A stretch of 64,000 nt of DNA from Phycomyces nitens (taxonomy: Eukaryota > Mucoromycota > Mucoromycetes > Mucorales > Phycomycetaceae), in the NCBI GenBank assembly GCA_022702545.1, contig JAHRBC010000004.1, forward strand, positions 3,993,501-4,057,500. The letters run 5' to 3'. Below the pieces are notes generated by a model. That model did no database searches and was not told where the DNA came from. It saw nothing but the letters and a program-made list of their open reading frames with translations. The position numbers and the translations under genes were made by a program. Shown piece by piece: positions 21,259 through 33,635 of the stretch; positions within the stretch are counted from its first letter, which is position 1, and each line of letters begins with the position of its first letter.

Positions 21259-23700
21259 GACGATTGAAATGAATGGAACGGTTGTACGAAACGAGTGTTC
21301 TCTTTATAGAAAGAGTCGATGAGGTAAAATTGATGAAGATCAGTGATTAAAGAAAGGAAAGAAGAGTAATTAAGAAAAGGAGCGGCACTCAAGTATCCAT
21401 TCAGTTCCAGTGACACCCAAGCAAGTAGAATATACACATATGTACATATATATACATATAATAAAAATAAAAAAAAGACGACTGAATTATATGACAACTC
21501 CGATTCTTATTGGCAAGGGATTGCTTATGTGAGAAAAAGGTGCTTAGTTTATTTCTCATCATATTTCCATGGCAACAGATTGAAAACAGTAAATGAAACT
21601 GGACGTATATTTAGAGTTGGACATCACCATGGAAACGCTAATAGGTCCCAGAAAAAATAATACAGAAAAATAAACAAAAAAAGAATAGCGTCTTGTGATA
21701 CTCGATATTCTATATAGCTTATTTTAGCCATCAATAGGATTGGAAAGATATGAGTTGAATGCATTTTCAGAGTAATATATGGGGTGACTTGACAATTAAT
21801 TAGACAATTAATCTAGTCTAGATGACATGTATTATAAGTGTAATGAATTATTAGAGTCGCATATCTCTATAAATCAGTGATATAGCCGCATTAGAGTCAA
21901 TTGTGTACAATAAACATATTAAACTGATCATTTGGAGAAAAAAATAAGAAGAAGAAGAAAATCTTAAAAATGAATAGATCAATACTGATTGTGAAGTCAT
22001 GTATTCTACTGGTCTTTATATCTTTCTAGGTCGCGTTTATAAAGTGCTGGTGTAGCTGTTAAAACTAAAGCAAACTTTGCAATATTGAGACCCCAAACGC
22101 CTTTGAATTTATTTATTTTTGAAAATCAAACAGAAAATTATTTTAATAAAATATATTTACCAAATAACAGAAACTGGAACGGCTGCTTATTACAGCAGTA
22201 TGTCTATACAAAAAAAAAGTCTTCTTTCTACCAGACCATCATCAGTGGTTTTGGGAAACAGTCTTGCCAGTCACAACAGCTTTGTTATTGCTCGTATTTC
22301 TGTAACCTGCAAACTTTGAGCCAACTTTTTCACAAATCGGTGAATAATTTTTCCAAATATAGGCCAATGACATTCGTTCATACTGCATTTTATTTGCAAA
22401 TATCTTGCCGAGAACATTTATGGAAACCTCCAGTAACATTCCATATATGATTCGTGTTACATGAAAAGAAATTAATTCAAGTGTATATTAAATTCAGAAT
22501 ATACTATTCATTTTCATGCAGCTCGTCTTTGTTGTTTACAATCCTGTTTTTACTACTTGATAATATTTTTTTTAGATAAAAAACATTTATTCTGGTAAAT
22601 TAACTATCCTCATTTCAGATAGTCCTATCTTATAGCCATCGGTTGCCATGTTCTCAAAGGGAGAGGAAGATTGAATGACAGCTTTTATGTTAAAGGCTTC
22701 TGCTTTAAAGCAAGAGGTTTGAAAGGAATCGCCCAATTACCCTGTACTTTTTTCTACCATTCATTTGAAAGCACCAGCCAAGGAACCAGGATTGGAAAGA
22801 AAGAAAAAATATACCATGTCATATTTTTATCCTTGTCTAGACATGTATTATACCAGACACAATCCTCTTATGGATTCTTGCTTGTAATAAGACGCAAAGA
22901 TTGTTTGAGATTTCAATAAAGAAAAAAGAGCTCTTGGTAGAAAGAATCATACAATTCCGAATTTTACTAATAATTCTCGCAATCACACTATTTGTGAATG
23001 TTGTTATTTCTGCATTATCTTCTTTTAATACATTATAAACATATCTAATAAAAGCCAAACGTCATCTCAGTACACACTTGCTTAGAAAGGATTATTAGAC
23101 ATGGTTGATAATCTTTATTTTTATTTTTATTTTCAACCTCGGCAAGTTTAGACTTTGATCGTGAGAGTGTTTGAATATTACACTTTATTTTGCCAATGCC
23201 ATTTACTAGAGGACACTAGTTTGCTTATCATTGATTCTTTTTTTTATCCAATACATTCAAGAAAAGAAAGTGTGTTTACATGTCAATCACTCTAATTGCT
23301 TCTACATTCTTGTTCCCTTTAAACACCCATAATTTTAGCCTTGATACAACCCACACTATGGCATAGTAATCCGAGAATATTTCCTCTGGTGATTCCCATC
23401 AAATTATCCTTGCAAAAAAAAGCATCTCATTATTGTTCCTAGGAATCTTTTATAGTACTCTGTGCTTTTTAGAGCTTATTCAGTAAAGGTGCATGTTGAT
23501 CTGATCATAGACCCACAATAGAAACTTGGTCTCGAGCAAAACAAGTTTTTTTTTTGGACGAATGAAAATTAATCTCTAGACAATTTGATTACCTTAAAGA
23601 CAGCAAAATACCTGCAAAGCTAGCTTGTCTTGTAGTTGAAAAAAAAAAACATATTAGACCAAGTAAAACCTACCCCTTTTTAGTACTGTGATGCTGTCCG
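21259..23700. other. AT-rich intergenic block
   Basis: About 2.4 kb upstream of the hybrid kinase. Purine-rich and A-rich runs, and TA tracts at about 21434-21460. Short open frames at 22085-22450 and 22671-22919 have low-complexity products and no recognisable motif. Nothing supported. Confidence 0.5.
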
Positions 23701-24060
23701 GTCCGGCCACCCATTCAGTTCGATCTGGGCTGGAGGGGGTTCCCAAGAATCGTGCACGGATACCGTTAAATCGACACATTGAAAAGCAAGTCATGGACTA
23801 TATGAATTGATGCTGACGTAAAATGTGAAAAATAAAAACCCCAAACCTCTCTAATGTTGTCAAAACCGCAAAATAATATTGCCAAACCCGCCAATTCTAA
23901 GGAAAAAAAAATACTATATTCTAGAGTCTTTACTGGTTCAAAGCGTATTCTTAAAGGACTTTGAGCCGGTAATTTTCTTGTTAACAAAGTCTGTTCCAAA
24001 ACAATAAGACGGTTCATAACTTGATTCTAATATACTGATTGTGATGCGTAAAGAGTAAAC
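23701..24060 (-). repeat. Repeat copy A, inverted relative to 52.2-52.6 kb
   Basis: Read on the minus strand, this block resembles 52204-52600. Shared stretches include CTTTAC-CATCACAATC (24044-24060 side), AAGAATAC-CTTTGAA-CAGTA-AGACTC-AGAATA (about 23925-23960), and TGTCGATTTAACGGTATCC (about 23758-23776). After this last motif the minus strand stays open from an ATG at about 23783 for about 38 codons (beginning MCRFNGIRARFLGTP), while the 52-kb copy diverges into a different coding sequence. It looks like a duplicated 5' region of a dispersed gene family, truncated here. Confidence 0.55.
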
Positions 24061-24072
24061 TTTTTTTACGAC

Positions 24073-25570
24073 GTGGAAACACCTCAGAAAATACTTATTC
24101 TGAATTGCTGCTTTCATGACACTTGTGCTCAGAATGTCTCATCTCCATATAACTTTCGCCGGCACCTTGAAGATTCCCATGGTTTTGTATTTCCAGACCC
24201 TATGAAGACAACTCGTCGCTACAGCAATGGCAAATATCAATTTATAAGACATCACTCTGATAATGAAGATGCTGAGCGACATTATGCTTGCCCTTGTTGC
24301 ACTGCGCACGTTAAAGAGCTTGCAGATTTAAAGAATCATTTTGTTAACTAGCACAAGTGCTACTTCCCAATGATTCCATTAGAAAGCAGCCAATCTGAAA
24401 GCATTATAAGTGAAGAAACCTTATCTGAAAGTGTCTCATCCGAAAATACGCCATATAAACCCGTTAACTATCAGCAGCCCCAAAGTCAAAAGCATTCAAA
24501 CGAAAATACTATGATATTGGATGACATTGACATGGACCAACCTCAGGGTGATTACTTTGTCTGCGATGGTTTCGACGTTACGAATGCTATTTACCGCCTG
24601 AAAATCTCTATAAAAGATTATCCTTGGAAGTTATCCTTGGAAGATAATTTGCACCTTATCCTTGCATCCACATCGGTATTGCTGCTGACTCCCGAAACAT
24701 TTCCAAATGAAATCCAGCCGTTTTTTTATTGAGCACAAGAACTGGGCAACTGTCAACACGGCCATAGAGAACATTTACAAGATACAACAGCCACAAACAC
24801 CCATTAGCACCTTGACAAATCTTCCCACCATAATTGATGATATGACATGTCTCAAGCTTGATAGGGATGAAATCAGTGCTAGATTACAAACCTTGCAACT
24901 GCCAAAGAACGAAAAAAAAAGTTTGCCAAAGCAATTGTCACATTTGTCAAAAAGCTTCCACTTGTGTCTCTCGATGAAGACATCAATAAAGCTGAGCTTT
25001 GTTCGAGATATGTAGACCCATTTCTCTCTAGCTTGTTCGACGATCCCAGCCAAGGCGTGTATTTGCGCTGGACGAATGAGTCCACATAGGAAGACAAGCA
25101 ATTGTGCAGCAGCATGCGACCTGATCTTTCTATCACCAAGACCCTGGGCCGTAAGTGGGCAAGAAGTTTAGGTTACGGTGAAGCCAAACCTGCTACACAA
25201 AAAAACAACAATTATCTGGTATGCCAAGATCTTATCAAAGTGGTATATTTTTGCAAGAACGCTTTGGACGACCAGCTGATGGATAGTGTCCTTGGGATCC
25301 ATATTGTTGGTCGAACAATTCGATTTTACGTTCTTGTGTTGCCTGCAGTTGCAACATATGTGATGTACTTACTTGCAGAGATCAAAATACCGGACTCGAT
25401 CCAGGTAAGCACCTGGATTCATTACTGAACTGCCGTCAGTTCTCAAAATTTTGCATGTCTTTGATACAGTCTGTGTATCTTTTGATATTCCTGATATCAT
25501 TGCCAGGCGACGAGTACCGACACTGTCACCAAAACAAATCCAACAAATTATATCTGAATCCAAGAGCTGA
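24073..25570 (+). pseudogene. Broken zinc-finger plus PD-(D/E)XK-like gene
   Basis: One decayed gene spread over three frames. The first part has two C2H2-like motifs (CCFHDTC...HLEDSH and CPCC...H...H); the second is crossed by a TAG at 24349. A Ser/Gln-rich linker follows. A frameshift in a T7 run near 24721 and another in an A run near 24910 move the frame, a TAG lies at 25087, and another break follows about 25405. The conserved core includes ELCSRYVDPFL, DDPSQGVYLRWTNE, RPDLSITKTLG and GYGEAKPA: PD followed after about 15 residues by E-x-K, the active-site pattern of PD-(D/E)XK nucleases. Then comes VCQDLIKVVYFCKNALD. The first codon is GTG where ATG would be expected. The family appears dispersed in early-diverging fungi (my recollection); its function is unknown to me. 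Confidence 0.65.
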
Positions 25571-25806
25571 AAGCAACCCAGTCATCTCCACCGCAGACAT
25601 AATTGAATATTGCACACATCTCACCTCAAAATCATTTCCACTTCAAAGACATCATAGTTCCCTCGTTCCTTAAAAAATCGCTTTCTATGATGCGCTCGGA
25701 CTTGAATATCAACTTTTTTACGTACTTTTCAAAAGCCAAAGACTTTTGCAAAAATAAATTTACGATAAATCTGAGTCGCGCGTTAGATAGCCGTAGTATT
25801 GGTTGA

Positions 25807-26014
25807 TGTATCCTGTGCCTTTGTTTTTATTTAAATAGCTTTAACAAAAAGTCTTGGTGTTTAAAAGATATGCTAGTAAGAGACAGTCTCATAGCCGAGA
25901 TAATAAGTATATTTTCCAGTATGTCGGATGTTGACTATCATTATTTTTTTACCTGCGGCATTTTATCAAACAAAATTGAAACAAATTCGACAAAAGTCGA
26001 TAATTAAAACTAAA
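25807..26014. other. AT-rich spacer
   Basis: Between the broken PD-(D/E)XK gene and the inverted-repeat-bounded element. No supported feature. The frame at 25603-25806 could be a remnant of the preceding gene but has no recognisable motif. Confidence 0.35.
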
Positions 26015-26020
26015 TCCACC

Positions 26021-26325
26021 ATACGCACGGGATAACAGTGGAGTCGGGATGACGCGAGAAGAGAGTGTTTTAACAATACGATAGAATGTAGTAAAAAGAG
26101 ACTTCTTTGCGCGTATCAGACGATTCAAAGTGACCAGAGCGACCTATGTCCTTTGCGACAAATATAGACGTAACGGAAAAACAACTTATTTTATTCAAAG
26201 TGCTGATACAAGTCTAATATTGACAGGGTCTCTGCGGTAGCACTGTCTACTAAAAAAGCCTTTGTACTCTTGATACCTCTTCCTCGCACCATGCCGAACT
26301 GTCTGTTGCTCTGACCAGCCAGCAT
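26021..26325 (-). repeat. Left long inverted repeat
   Basis: Its reverse complement aligns with 33325-33635 at roughly 75-80 percent by eye. It includes GAGCAACAGACAG, GTCAATATTAG, CACTTTGAATAAAA, CGTCTATATTTGTCGCA and GGACATAGGTCGC. The minus strand carries the end of an open frame (stop at 26195) whose last about 40 residues (EQQTVRHGARKRYQEYKG, then RDPVNIRLVSAL) match the frame in the right copy. Confidence 0.7.
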
Positions 26326-26539
26326 CAAAATCAAAACACTCGATCAATCCTGGGTGTTTAAAAATATTAGAATTTTTTTGGCTTGATTTAAACTGAATTA
26401 AGAAGACCATACAACCGAATACCAAAGCTACTATATAATCTAAAACATTGTTAGTGGTGCAAACCAGGTTGAATAACATACACTTGCCTTATCTAAATGG
26501 GACTGCTCCAATAAGACCAAACGTCGATAGTATACAAAT

Positions 26540-27240
26540 TGAAGGCATCGTTAGAAATGCAGTCAAGTTTGTGTTGGACATACTTACATTTCTACTCTAA
26601 TCAGACATCCACTCTTACTATTATTCAAAATTCAATTTCTAATATAAATTGCACCTACCTTGGAGCCCACCACCATCCCCGATTCTTTCCAACCGGAACA
26701 TAGCTACACTAAACTGAAATCCAAGTTAGCTGTGTGTCGTTGATCGCATTCAATTCACTTACCTGCTAATCTACTCGAACGGCTAAACTACTCTGACGGT
26801 CTACACTACCATAAAGAGTGGAGTCATTGTTAGCAGTGCTATCAAGTTTGATTGAGATCGACTTACCTTTCTACTCTACTCGGACGGCTATTCTAAACAA
26901 CATCTACACTACAATTTCTAATCTACTTTCTACCGACCTTGGAGCCCACCACCATCCCCGATTCTTTCCAACCAGCTGGAACGACTGAATAGGACTGGAC
27001 ATACCGGTGAAAACTGGCAATGAATATAGAGCTAGGAGACAAAACAATTTAATAGCATCACATTCATACTTAGCTGCAACCCTCCACCATCCCCGACTTG
27101 AACCATCCAGATTTTCTGACTAGGCCTCGACATGCAGATGAAGACTGACCACTAAACCTACAAATGTAGACAAGAAAAAATATTAGTCTTAACATACATG
27201 TATTTGCGTCGATGTCTACCACCAACCTGAAAACTTACAC
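26540..27240. repeat. Degenerate tandem repeats in the left arm
   Basis: A 36-base block beginning CTTGGAGCCCACCACC occurs identically at 26659 and 26938, offset 279 bases, within a longer imperfect duplication (CAGT-CTATCAAGTTTG..., CTTAC-TTTCTACTCTA). A third, diverged copy (CCTCCACCATCCCCGAC) lies near 27080. Read on the minus strand, units are flanked by AG and GT, so this may be a remnant of a multi-exon gene made of repeated exons, or simply subterminal element repeats. Confidence 0.6.
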
Positions 27241-27289
27241 CGCATGGCCTCTATTGGCAGGCTGACATCTTGATCCTCAGAAATAGATG

Positions 27290-27960
27290 GGTTTCTTTAT
27301 ATTAGACGCTTGTCTTGAAAGAGTCACGACCATTTTATGATAAAGTCCCGCGGCTTGAAGGGAAGGTAGAGGTATTCAGGTTCTGTCACCGTACCACTAG
27401 TGGTTTAACAACAGTTCAGCATCTTTAATATATATTTATATATATATCAAAGAGCCTAAAGTTGTATCGATCAACTCTAGTCGTCTGGTATCAATGAATC
27501 TGGACTTACATGTTGGCACCATAACATGTGCGGCTGAAAATCATTTCAGACTCTTTATAATGGGTGTTTGTCCCCGAAAGAGTCAGAAAAAGTTTTCAAC
27601 AAGGATATCCGCCGTTGTTGTCTTGGTACCGAAAGACTAGCAATTGAAAAATGGGTCTGCACCCTTTAGTGGAATTTCACCTGCTAAAGAGTTGGGACCA
27701 TCTTTCATCAAGCTGAGCTTTCCGATGTCAAGACTGTGGTGTTTCCATGCTAGGTCCAGGGGAGTGGCCGCGGAAAACGTTTTTCATCAAGGCTGGTATC
27801 TGCTATCAAAAGTATGCCAACGTCTTATTGATTCCAGAGAACGAGCTATCGAAAGAAGGCTCTGAGGTCTTAAAGTAGACATTTGCCCATATAAGAGTCA
27901 GAACTATCTTTCATCAAGCCCAGCTGTCTGACATCAAGACTTTGACATACTCATGTTGAA
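27290..27960. repeat. Second imperfect repeat series
   Basis: A motif of the form TTTATAATGGGTGTTTGTCC-GAAAGAGTCAGAA recurs near 27296, 27556 and 27880, and TTTCATCAAGC followed by GATGTCAAGACT or GACATCAAGACT recurs near 27703 and 27915. Spacing is about 200-320 bases. No protein is recognised; the 73-codon frame at 27644 is not supported. Confidence 0.45.
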
Positions 27961-29590
27961 GTCAGTGAACCACCAGTAGAAAGAGCAGTTGGCTTCTTTG
28001 CAATGAAAACTTTTATTGAAAAGGAATGGAGTCGCCTTTCATCTTGACTTGCAATCTAATGGCATTGACTTGCAATTCTCATCTTGACATGGCCTTGAAA
28101 AATGTTTCAATTTTTTGAAACGCTCCTTGTAGAATGACAATAGGTGGATGGCTGTTGAACACAAAGCGGACCTTCGGATCATGATTATAAGACCATTTGG
28201 ACTTGCTCAGGCAGTGGTGGAAGTTAAGTGGACCCATGTACTTGATTTTCTTATAGATGGGTGCCTAATAATACAAAAAATAAGAAGAAGAAAATGTGAA
28301 TTTTTGTGGCAAAAATACTAGGATACAAACGTGAAAAACATCCATCCATCATCAATAACGCGTCTTTATGGTTATAAAGGGCGTGTAGTATGAGATGGAA
28401 TATGGATGAATAGGAGATGGAAAGATATTTGTACTTACCTGGATCCAAATATTGGTTTGCGGCGATGAAATGGAAAGAGAGAGGGAAAGGGAAAAATACA
28501 AAACCTCGCCCCCAGGGCGCGCTAAGATATAAAAAAAAAATTCAGGTGATGAAGTCATCAAAGTGTGGGAATGTATTGGTTTGCCATATATGGAAGCGCA
28601 TATTTGTACGTAAATAATTTTGACTGAACTAATGGTAATACTACTTCATTTTCAATAGAAACAAGTAAAGAACTTTTAAATCGTACAGTATCAGTTTGAA
28701 AGAAGGTCGTGTTCATCGGTGTGGGAATATCTTTAAAGACAGTGGTACTTCTTTGAACGGCGATTAGTTTCTGTACGTTACTCTGAAATGGCCCTTGCGC
28801 TTTTTATTCAGGAATGAAATGGCTTCAAAATTACATGAAGGCAAGACATACAATATGTACGTCAGAGTTATTACTACAATATATATATTTATTTATTCTA
28901 GTAAAAGTTATATATAAGCTCTAGAGATCTCATGTCAAATGGTCTTGACATGTCAATTCAATGCATCTTGTCATTGCTATGATGAGCTAATCAAATGTCG
29001 AAATCATAGTCAAAAAACTTTTGCCCTTTTTGTAGCGTCTTCACTATTATAACCTTTACAGGTATTATAATATTAGCTTTGTAATTGAACAACACGTACA
29101 GTGGTTGACTATAGAATGGTCTAGATAAATGTTTATAACTGATGTTCTTTGTTAATTGAAAGTACAGGTGATATATGATGTTTGATATATATCTACTGCA
29201 TTTTTATTATTACAGTGAGATATATGGATGTGTTAGCATCTTTTAAATAAAAAATAATATGAACCCTACATTTGCTGTATAACTGATATTTCGGCTCTTA
29301 TAAACGACACTTTAATTAAGATGCTCTATGTGGTATACACACCACAGTTGAGTGAAATACAGACTCTACAACCGATCTCCGGTTCCTCTTTGCTAATGAC
29401 CCTGGCAGGTCAACATCTCAAGAGCAGTTACACACCAGGCACACGTATACTTCACACTTCAACAGTGATAACTGACCATTACACAATAGACGTTACATTA
29501 AAAGGGAATTAGAATAATAAGTATATAAACCACCGTAATATTCTTTCTTTAATAAATAACACTCTCACAGTATCTCCTAGTTCTCTACAA
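27961..29590. other. Element interior without supported genes
   Basis: AT-rich DNA between the repeat series and the transposase remnant. Small frames at 28251-28617 are low-complexity. The stretch just before 29600 (from about 29320) may be the decayed 5' end of the transposase gene; no motif can be read there. Confidence 0.35.
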
Positions 29591-29599
29591 ACCCTAATT

Positions 29600-31800
29600 T
29601 ACCTCAAAGCGATCTGGAGATTCCTCTAATCTGTGTAGAAGGTGTGCACAACCTTGGAGGAGAAACACTCAATTCGTTTCCAACTGCCTTTGCCTGGGTG
29701 TCCAACGAGCAACAAGGCAGCTACCTTTGGTTTCTTGAGCAGTTGAAAAGGCTCGTTTTCAGAGACATGCCATGCAACACCTTGTTTGGGACGGACAAGT
29801 GTGCTGCATTAATGAGTGCCTTTGATATTGTTTTCCCAGATAATGTCAAACTCTTGTGCTACTAGCACATGCTGAATAGTGCTGAGAATGCGTTTTCTGG
29901 GAAACTGAAGTCTGTGGCCGAGAAGGAGGTGTTGATGGAGTATGTCAGTCGCATGATCCACAATATGGAGAAGAAGGAGTTTGATATGGCCCTCACAACG
30001 TTCAATGCTGTTTCTGTCGGCTTGGATGTAGAGGATGGGAAAGAGAAGGTTTCCGCTTCTGTGTATTTTACCAGCAGATGGATCAAGTACCGAGAGAAGT
30101 GGGCAGAATATTTGACATGCAAGCAAATACATTTTGGGTGTACAACAACCCAAAGAGTTGAAAGCGCCCACCAAGCTTTGAAAAGAGAAATCTCTACTAT
30201 CTCTTCTTTGGAGCTAGCTTTTGATGCTGTAGCCACATATGTCAACAGGCTCGAAAGAGATTTTAGCGTGATCAAGATCAGAGAATCGAACACTGTCGAT
30301 ATGTTGGTTGCCCGGAACAAGCTGCTTGAAAACCTGTTCAAGAAGGTCTCCAAGCGAGTCTTACTTGTTCTTGATCAGGAGCTTCATTTGAAAGGCGACA
30401 ATGACCAAAATTGTCTTTGCAAATGCAGATTGTAGTATGGCTTGCCTTGTAACCAAGCATTGACTAATGGAAGGAGCATCGAGCTTACGGACATTACATT
30501 AAAGTGGATCATCGACCCTGTTGAAAGAAAAGGTCCGGGAAACACCATCCCAACAAATACATTGTCTTCTGAAGAGCCAGAGAAGTGGATGAACGAAATC
30601 ATCAGGATAGAAACCCTCTTTCGCTCTTGGGAGGGCAGCCAACAAGTTTCCAACCTTATCACGATCCTAAGTGAAGCTACAGCTGGTTTTGATGGTAAAA
30701 CTGGCCATTCTGCTATAAAACTTCGGGCCCCAGAGAATGTAAAATTCCTTGGAAGGCGTAAGGGCAGCAGTCACCCAAAGTCCTTTGGCAAGTACTTTGG
30801 CCGTGCAATCTGGAGAAAGACCAGTATTATTTCGGGGCGGGTAAGATATATACCTATATATATTGATATGAGGAGATATTAATATTTTTCTAAAATTATA
30901 GACTGGTCTTAAGGCTATGGTTAAGCTGGAAGCCAGGAGAATTGCTCGAAAAGATGCAACAGCCAAGAATGTGAAAAAAAAACACAAAAAAATATTAAAA
31001 AAATCAAACAAGAGCCTCTCGACCCAGGTAAGAATTGTTGTTATTTTCAAGGATACTTTGCTGCCAAAAACAATACTGACTAATAATCATATCTTTAGTC
31101 GATGCTCCAATCAATAAAGGTTTCAAGAGACCAGCAACTGCTCAAGATGAGTATGAGTATGATCATAGTACATCTGTTGGTAAAAGGGCCAAGTATGAAG
31201 CAACCTTTCCTGTCTCGAAAGAGATATCAAATGATATCAAGAGTAGGTTTAAACCAATTCCTGGTGGCTGGTGTGGATTTTGTGTGCTGGCACACTTGAT
31301 CTACAGGGATCAAAACAAGTTCTCACTTGTAAAAAGGGACATGCTTGCCGCCTTTCCTCAGCACAGCGTGCTTTATTCTAGTACCTTTGGTACAGATTTC
31401 AAACAATTGGAGGAAATTGTAAGACACGGATCTGATATCAACAGCAGCAGCAACAGCAACAGCAACAACAATACACCAATCCCAGCATGCTTAGATGCCA
31501 GTATGTGGTTTACCATACCCGACTGTGCTCAACTAGCTGCGGATACTTACCAAAGACTAGTCTGTGTCTATTCAGACAACCCATCAATTCCTTCCACCTC
31601 TTTCCTGCCTTTTGGCATCCCAAAAAAAATAACCACGCAACCACAAAACCTCTCCTGAATCATGTTAACAATAATCACTGGAAAACTGTCAGTATATCTA
31701 GAAACACCTCTAAAAATGGCCGACCATATAATCACTGTTCTTTTTTGGGTGCCAGCGGAATAACATTCCGGGTAACTTTGATATTTATTGGAATAGACTC
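29600..31800 (+). pseudogene. MULE transposase with SWIM motif and OTU-like cysteine protease domain
   Basis: The frame resumes at STNPNLPQSDLEIPLICVEGV, the region right after the first catalytic Asp of MULE transposases, so the 5' half is lost. Next come AFAWVSNEQQGSYLWFLEQL, LFGTDKCAALMSAFDIVFP with the second Asp, and LLCY-stop-H (TAG at 29863, where the family has Trp). TTQRVESAHQALKREIS and a degenerate SWIM finger (CLCKC, TAG at 30433, GLPCNQ) follow. Two introns are likely (about 30841-30900 and 31029-31098). The distal part has GGWCGFCVLAHLIYRDQ and, after an A-run frameshift near 31624, NHVNNNHWKTVSI: the Cys and His boxes of an OTU-like cysteine protease. The gene cannot make a full-length protein. 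Confidence 0.75.
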
Positions 31801-33320
31801 AAAGAGTTCAACAAGCATGATTGCAGAAATGCCATGCTTTCTCTTGCCCTATACCCAGATAAAAATGTTGATCTTACTGATATCAATTAATCTTTTTATT
31901 ATTAATATCATACATATCCTTCACTTTATTAGCTAGATTTACCTTGAATATATCAATTATATCAATTTGTTTCTTTATATTAATCAAGTACATCGCACAC
32001 AAGTTCAATAATTCTCTGTACTGCTTTTGTATGAAGACTATTTGTGAGAATTCTTTTACTCTGCTAATTACAAACACAATCAACAAATTACAGCTCATAA
32101 ATTAAGATTTATGTTACACTGATCGATCAAAATATCTTTGAGATATGTGATATATTGAGTATTCAAGTGCTTATGCAATCATTTCAAGAGATATATCAAC
32201 ATAATTTTAAGCATAGATAGCCATAACATATTAAAGTGTATAAAAAAATTCATTTGATTCTAATTACTCAATTATGAGAAAATAAATATAATATGTGAAA
32301 AATTTGGATTTTTTCAATGAAAAATAAAATGTATTTAGTTGTAAATTCACTTTTTTTTCTCATTTATTTTCTATGAAACTTTTAAAGCAGTTATTTATTA
32401 GTTATAGCTATTTGAATAGCTAATTTATTTGAGTATTTTTACCTATTTTATTTTTAATATTTGATGAAATATCTCTTGAACATATTGCAATGAAATACAA
32501 GAAAGACTTTAAAACAAGGATCAAAATAAAGAATAAAACTGTTAATTTAAATCCAATAAACAATACAAAAAAAACAGGTAAAAATTGAGTACGAGAACTT
32601 ATTGTTTTGATGGCAAAAAGCTTCTTATCAACGCCAAAATCCATAGACTCAACTCCGTGTTCATCGACAGCATCCCCTTGCTCATCTTTGTAAAAGAAAA
32701 GAAAAACTGCATATCCATTTTTGAATATTTGTAAAAATAAATATAAAAACCAGGAAGAAAAAGAAAGGATGGTGTGGTGATCCAGCCATATTAATGTATA
32801 TTTTACATATCCATAAGCCATAAGTACATAATATTTAAGAGCTAATAAGGTACGGTAGACAAAGTATAGCAATGCATCAGAGCAATTGTAACATGGGCGT
32901 TGAGCTCAGAAGCTTATTCCATCCAATATCTTAATATGGTGAAAGACCACACATATCAGAAAGTCCAAGGTCTTGTGCAACAAGCAGATTGCAAAAGTAT
33001 ATATATAAAGAGCGTCACATTTTGTACCTTAATAATGACAAGCTTATATACAGTCTCAAAGTACTCACTTGCTGTTTATTTTCTATTTTATTATTTTTAC
33101 TGTTTTAATACTCTAAAACACAACAAAGGGAACTAGGAACATCCCTCTTATTCATACCAAATAAAAGGCCAAGAATACTATTGGGCAATTATACTGGGCG
33201 ACATGTAAAAATAAGTAAGGTTTATCAAACGACCTCATTATTGGACCAACTGACATCATTGTTGAACATCAAGATTTTTTGTACGACTTTACTTCTTGAA
33301 ATGAATGTATCTATTGTGAT
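31801..33320. other. AT-rich right arm of the element
   Basis: No supported gene. A minus-strand frame at 32420-32872 encodes a hydrophobic 150-residue product containing FFYKDEQ, a short string also found at the start of the 53.7-kb transposase remnant. The rest is TA-rich. Confidence 0.35.
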
Positions 33321-33324
33321 ATTG

Positions 33325-33635
33325 TCTGGGTTGGAGCAACAGACAGCTCGGTCTGGTGTGAGGAAGAGGTACCTAGAGTGCAAAGGAGACTTTTCCATTA
33401 GACAGTATAACCCCAGAGACTCTGTCAATATTAGTCTAGTATCAACACTTTGAATAAAACACGCTCTTTTTCAGTTACGTCTATATTTGTCGCAGAGGAC
33501 ATAGGTCGCCCTGGTCACTTTAAATTGTCTGATATGCTTAAAGAAGTCCCATTTTACTACCTTTTATTGTATTGTCATAATACTCTCTTCTCGCTTTATA
33601 CCCAGCCCCACTCTTATCCCGTGTGTATAACTTTA
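33325..33635 (+). repeat. Right long inverted repeat
   Basis: Inverted partner of 26021-26325. It carries the plus-strand 3' end of an open frame (stop at 33451-33453), with EQQTARSGVRKRYLECKG then RDSVNISLVSTL, followed by a conserved non-coding tail ending near TTATCCCGTGTGTAT. Confidence 0.7.

Noticed and set aside
20674..21267. 197-codon plus-strand frame
   Set aside because: Antisense to exons 1-3 of the hybrid kinase, whose spliced frame is continuous with the kinase-like domain.
27644..27865. 73-codon plus-strand frame
   Set aside because: Within imperfect repeats; no ATG context or product support.
29862..30353. 163-codon minus-strand frame
   Set aside because: Antisense to the MULE transposase, where the plus strand carries recognisable motifs.
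32420..32872. 150-codon hydrophobic minus-strand frame
   Set aside because: AT-rich sequence readily gives Phe/Leu/Ile-rich frames; only a seven-residue string is suggestive.
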